Source of the DNA: Bradyrhizobium hereditatis
GTDB lineage: Bacteria > Pseudomonadota > Alphaproteobacteria > Rhizobiales > Xanthobacteraceae
DNA: 64,000 nt
Direction: 5' to 3'
Assembly (NCBI RefSeq): GCF_020329435.1
Contig: NZ_JAGKJK010000013.1
Span: 62,001 to 126,000 of the forward strand
Part shown: positions 61,601-64,000 of the stretch, one piece after another
Position numbering within the stretch: the stretch's first letter is position 1
Layout: the number at the start of each line of letters is the position of its first letter
Program-made: the position numbers and the translations under genes
Notes under the pieces: model-generated
Told to the model about the DNA's origin: nothing
The model's input: the letters and a program-made list of their open reading frames with translations, nothing else
Database searches by the model: none

Positions 61601-61646
61601 TTGCGGTATGACGCGCCATGGACGGACCTAACTCGGTGAGCCTGCG

Positions 61647-62582
61647 ATGACGGTGCCGGCGCTGCGGATTGCGGTTCTGGTGCCGTGCTACAATGAGGAG
61701 GCTGCGGTCGCCACCGTCGTCTCCGATTTTCGCAAGGCGCTGCCGAGCGCTCAGATCTTCGTCTACGACAACAATTCCAGGGATCGCACGGTCGAGGTGG
61801 CGCGTGCGGCGGGCGCGATCGTGCGCAGCGAGCGGCGCCAAGGCAAGGGACATGTCGTGCGGCGCATGTTCGCCGACATCGACGCCGACATCTATGTGTT
61901 GGTCGATGGCGACGCGACCTACGACGCGCCGAGCGCCCCGCGTATGATTGATAAGCTGATCAACGAACGCCTCGACATGGTGGTGGGCTTTCGCGTCGAC
62001 CAGTCGGTCGCTGCCTACCGGCCCGGTCACCGCACCGGCAACTGGATGCTGACGAGCTTCCTATCCACGGTGTTCGGCCAGGCGTTCAAAGATATCCTTT
62101 CCGGCTACCGGGTGTTCTCGCGCCGCTTCGTCAAATCCTTTCCAGTGCTGTCCGACGGCTTTGAGATCGAAACCGAGCTTAGCGTGCACGCGCTCGAACT
62201 GGCGCTGCCGGTGATGGAAATAGAGACGCCGTATTATGCCCGCCCCGAGGGATCGTTCAGCAAACTCAACACTTGGCGCGACGGTTTCCGGATTCTCGGC
62301 ACCATCCTGAAACTGTACCGGTCGGAAAAGCCGCTGCGGTTCTTCACTGTTATCGGTGTGTTCCTGATGCTGGTCTCGATCGGCCTCGCGATCCCCGTGA
62401 TCATCACCTATCTCGAAGAAGGCATCGTTCCGCGGCTGCCGACAGCGGTGCTGTCGATGGGCCTGATGATCGTTGCGGTGCTTTCGGCAAGTTCGGGTCT
62501 GGTACTGGATACGGTGACGCGCGGCCGCCGCGAAATGAAGCTTTTGGCCTATTTGTCCCAGCCAGCCATCAGCAAGGATTGA
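61647..62582 (+). CDS. family 2 glycosyltransferase, membrane-associated
   Basis: 311 residues. The GT-A domain has LVPCYNEEAAVATVV, VYDNNSRDRT and the DxD-like DGDATYD; the late EIETELSVHALEL region fits the GT2 polyisoprenyl-phosphate type (DPM/GtrB-like). Two C-terminal membrane helices follow. It probably makes a lipid-linked sugar for the neighbouring membrane enzyme (inference). Confidence 0.88.
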   Translation: MTVPALRIAVLVPCYNEEAAVATVVSDFRKALPSAQIFVYDNNSRDRTVEVARAAGAIVRSERRQGKGHVVRRMFADIDADIYVLVDGDATYDAPSAPRMIDKLINERLDMVVGFRVDQSVAAYRPGHRTGNWMLTSFLSTVFGQAFKDILSGYRVFSRRFVKSFPVLSDGFEIETELSVHALELALPVMEIETPYYARPEGSFSKLNTWRDGFRILGTILKLYRSEKPLRFFTVIGVFLMLVSIGLAIPVIITYLEEGIVPRLPTAVLSMGLMIVAVLSASSGLVLDTVTRGRREMKLLAYLSQPAISKD

Positions 62583-62649
62583 GGCAATACAGAATTGCCG
62601 CTTCCAGCGATGGACCGCGCCGACGCCAGATGCTATCCCGCGCCTCATC

Positions 62650-63162
62650 ATGAGCGAACTTGACGTCACTATCCTGGCGGAAACACCAAAGGACGCGCAG
62701 GCGATCGAACGCCTGCACGAGCGTACCTTCGGCCCCGGCCGCTTCGTGCTGAGCGCCTATCGCCTGCGCGAGCATGTCGATCACCTGCTCGATCTCTCGT
62801 TCACGGCGCGGATCGGCACGTTGCTGGTCGGCTCGGTGCGCCAGTTGCCGATCTGCATCGGCGACACGCCGGCCCTGATGCTCGGGCCCTTGACGGTCGA
62901 GCCGCCGTTCCGCGGCCGCGGCGTCGGCCGCATGCTGCTGGATCGCTCGCTAAAGGACGCCAAGGCCAAGGGGCACCGCCTGGTCATTCTGGTCGGCGAT
63001 GAGCCCTATTACGGCCGCGTCGGCTTCAAGGTCATTCCGAAGGGACGAGTGATCATGCCTGGCCCCGTCGATTACGGCCGCCTTTTGGTGGCAGAATTGG
63101 TCGATGGCGCGTTCGAGGGCGTCTCCGGCACTATCCGGCCCGACTGGAGCAAGGCGCGATAA
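62650..63162 (+). CDS. GNAT N-acetyltransferase, YhbS-like
   Basis: 170 residues with the GNAT core LMLGPLTVEPPFRGRGVGRMLL and RLVILVGDEPYYGRVGFKV, typical of YhbS-type proteins. Acceptor unknown. It lies 68 nt from the GT2 gene on the same strand and converges with the antiporter gene. Confidence 0.85.
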   Translation: MSELDVTILAETPKDAQAIERLHERTFGPGRFVLSAYRLREHVDHLLDLSFTARIGTLLVGSVRQLPICIGDTPALMLGPLTVEPPFRGRGVGRMLLDRSLKDAKAKGHRLVILVGDEPYYGRVGFKVIPKGRVIMPGPVDYGRLLVAELVDGAFEGVSGTIRPDWSKAR

Positions 63163-63211
63163 CTCAACTTTCCCCAGGTGCGGTTCTCCGCGGGAGCGCT
63201 CGGCCTTTTCG

Positions 63212-64000
63212 CTACCGGAACAGTCGACGCCTTTTTGTGCCGGCCACCGGCTTCGGTGCAGATGCCACGCTTCCGGCTGCCTGCTGCAGTTCGTGCCGAA
63301 ACTCCTCGCGCTTCTCGTGGACGGACGCAACGACCAGTCCCATCGCCACTCCAAGGCCGATCAGGGCAGCTTCGGACAATAGCAGGCTTGCCTCGATGGT
63401 TTCCGGCACTGCGTCGGTAACGCCAATCCGATAGAGATGCCGGGCGTGGTCGGCGTCGCGCGCGCGAGAGACGATCAGTATATCTTTCCGCAGCGCGCGA
63501 ACCTGCGCGACGATTTCGTCGATACCTTCGGCTTCGTTGATCGTGACGATAACGGCGGCGGCGTCCATGAGGCCGCAGCTCTTCAGGAACTCCGGATTGG
63601 TCGCATCACCATAGAACACGGTGCGTCCTTGCCTGCGCTGCTCTGGAACCGCTGCGGCATCATTGTCGACGGCAATATATTTGAACTGATGACGGTCCAG
63701 CATGGTGCAGACCACCTGTCCAACCCGGCCATGTCCGACGACAATGGCATGGCCACTGCCTACACTCGGAGCAACGGTGAGTTCGGGATCAAGCGGCTTG
63801 TCCTCCCGAACCATCGGTGCCAGCTGCCTTGCGACATGAGAAAGCGCAGGGGTGAGCATCATGGTCAGCGTGGTCAGCGCGACTGCGAAGCTCGATAGGT
63901 TGGCATCGATCAGGCCAAGCGTGGTCGCCATGCCGATGGCAACGAAGGCGAACTCGCCGCCCGGGCCGAGCAGCAGTCCCACCTCGATCGAAGCGGGCCA
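63212..64000 (-). CDS. Kef-type cation:proton antiporter, C-terminal part
   Basis: The 262 residues in the window are the C-terminal part; the 5' end lies beyond the window edge, and the frame is open to position 64000. Visible are the last membrane segments (WPASIEVGLLLGPGGEFAFV), then an RCK/TrkA-N NAD-binding domain (IVVGHGRVGQVV; AVDNDAA; GDATNPEFL) and a basic tail. Such proteins exchange K+ or Na+ for H+ under nucleotide or glutathione control. It converges with the GNAT gene. Confidence 0.85.
   Translation of the reverse strand, partial: WPASIEVGLLLGPGGEFAFVAIGMATTLGLIDANLSSFAVALTTLTMMLTPALSHVARQLAPMVREDKPLDPELTVAPSVGSGHAIVVGHGRVGQVVCTMLDRHQFKYIAVDNDAAAVPEQRRQGRTVFYGDATNPEFLKSCGLMDAAAVIVTINEAEGIDEIVAQVRALRKDILIVSRARDADHARHLYRIGVTDAVPETIEASLLLSEAALIGLGVAMGLVVASVHEKREEFRHELQQAAGSVASAPKPVAGTKRRRLFR

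Overview
The window is GC-rich, densely coding DNA that looks like the core chromosome of an alphaproteobacterium close to Bradyrhizobium/Rhodopseudomonas. Supporting signs are a bfd-bfr pair with a perfect Irr-type iron control element, at least two promoter matches to the EcfG general-stress sigma factor, PHA depolymerase, a vanillate demethylase locus, a 545-residue isocitrate lyase divergent from an ScfR/RamB-type regulator, small DUF2277/DUF3606/DUF4170-type proteins, and gaps filled with short palindromic repeats. I saw no rRNA, tRNA, CRISPR array, transposase, phage or conjugation gene.

Layout. 0-8 kb: PP2C-kinase fusion, orphan ModA-like binding protein, PHA depolymerase, a glutathione transferase behind a sigma-54-like promoter, cupin, small proteins and an enolase-superfamily enzyme. 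8-19 kb: catabolic genes (AraC regulator, SMP-30 lactonase, acetyltransferase, GMC oxidoreductase, vanA-vanR-vanB, O-methyltransferase, flavin monooxygenase). 18.7-23 kb: MoxR ATPase, small membrane protein, CoxE-like VWA protein and two sulfurtransferases. 23-33 kb: envelope and housekeeping (L,D-transpeptidase, epimerase, a frameshifted D-2-hydroxyacid dehydrogenase, EttA, UPF0114 protein, lytic transglycosylase, two related small secreted proteins). 33-40 kb: iron storage (bfd, bfr), FMN-binding protein, secreted hydrolase and a run of very small genes, one frameshifted and one with an EcfG promoter. 39-46 kb: P450, SDR, two related secreted peptides, RidA, HD hydrolase, second lytic transglycosylase. 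46.9-50.6 kb: three-gene molybdenum hydroxylase operon. 50.8-54.5 kb: DinB and VOC proteins, small stress-type genes, and a non-coding tract containing a folded RNA-like element. 54.5-58 kb: glyoxylate-shunt locus. 58-64 kb: membrane-anchored protein, phosphoesterase, Nudix/glycosyltransferase/acetyltransferase run, and the C-terminal part of a Kef-type antiporter cut by the window edge.

How the genes fit together. The window serves a soil heterotroph: storage-polymer mobilisation (phaZ), acetate/fatty-acid use (aceA with its regulator), aromatic demethylation (van), oxidation of further organics (molybdenum hydroxylase, P450, FMO, GMC), iron storage under Irr, and stress genes under EcfG. 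Two genes are broken by single-base indels, one of them in a T run and one in a short C/T run, so sequence error must be excluded before calling them pseudogenes. The least explained items are the folded element at 53985-54096, a 23-bp motif shared by two small-gene upstream regions, and a duplicated 3' gene end carrying an intergenic palindrome at 50.6-50.8 kb.
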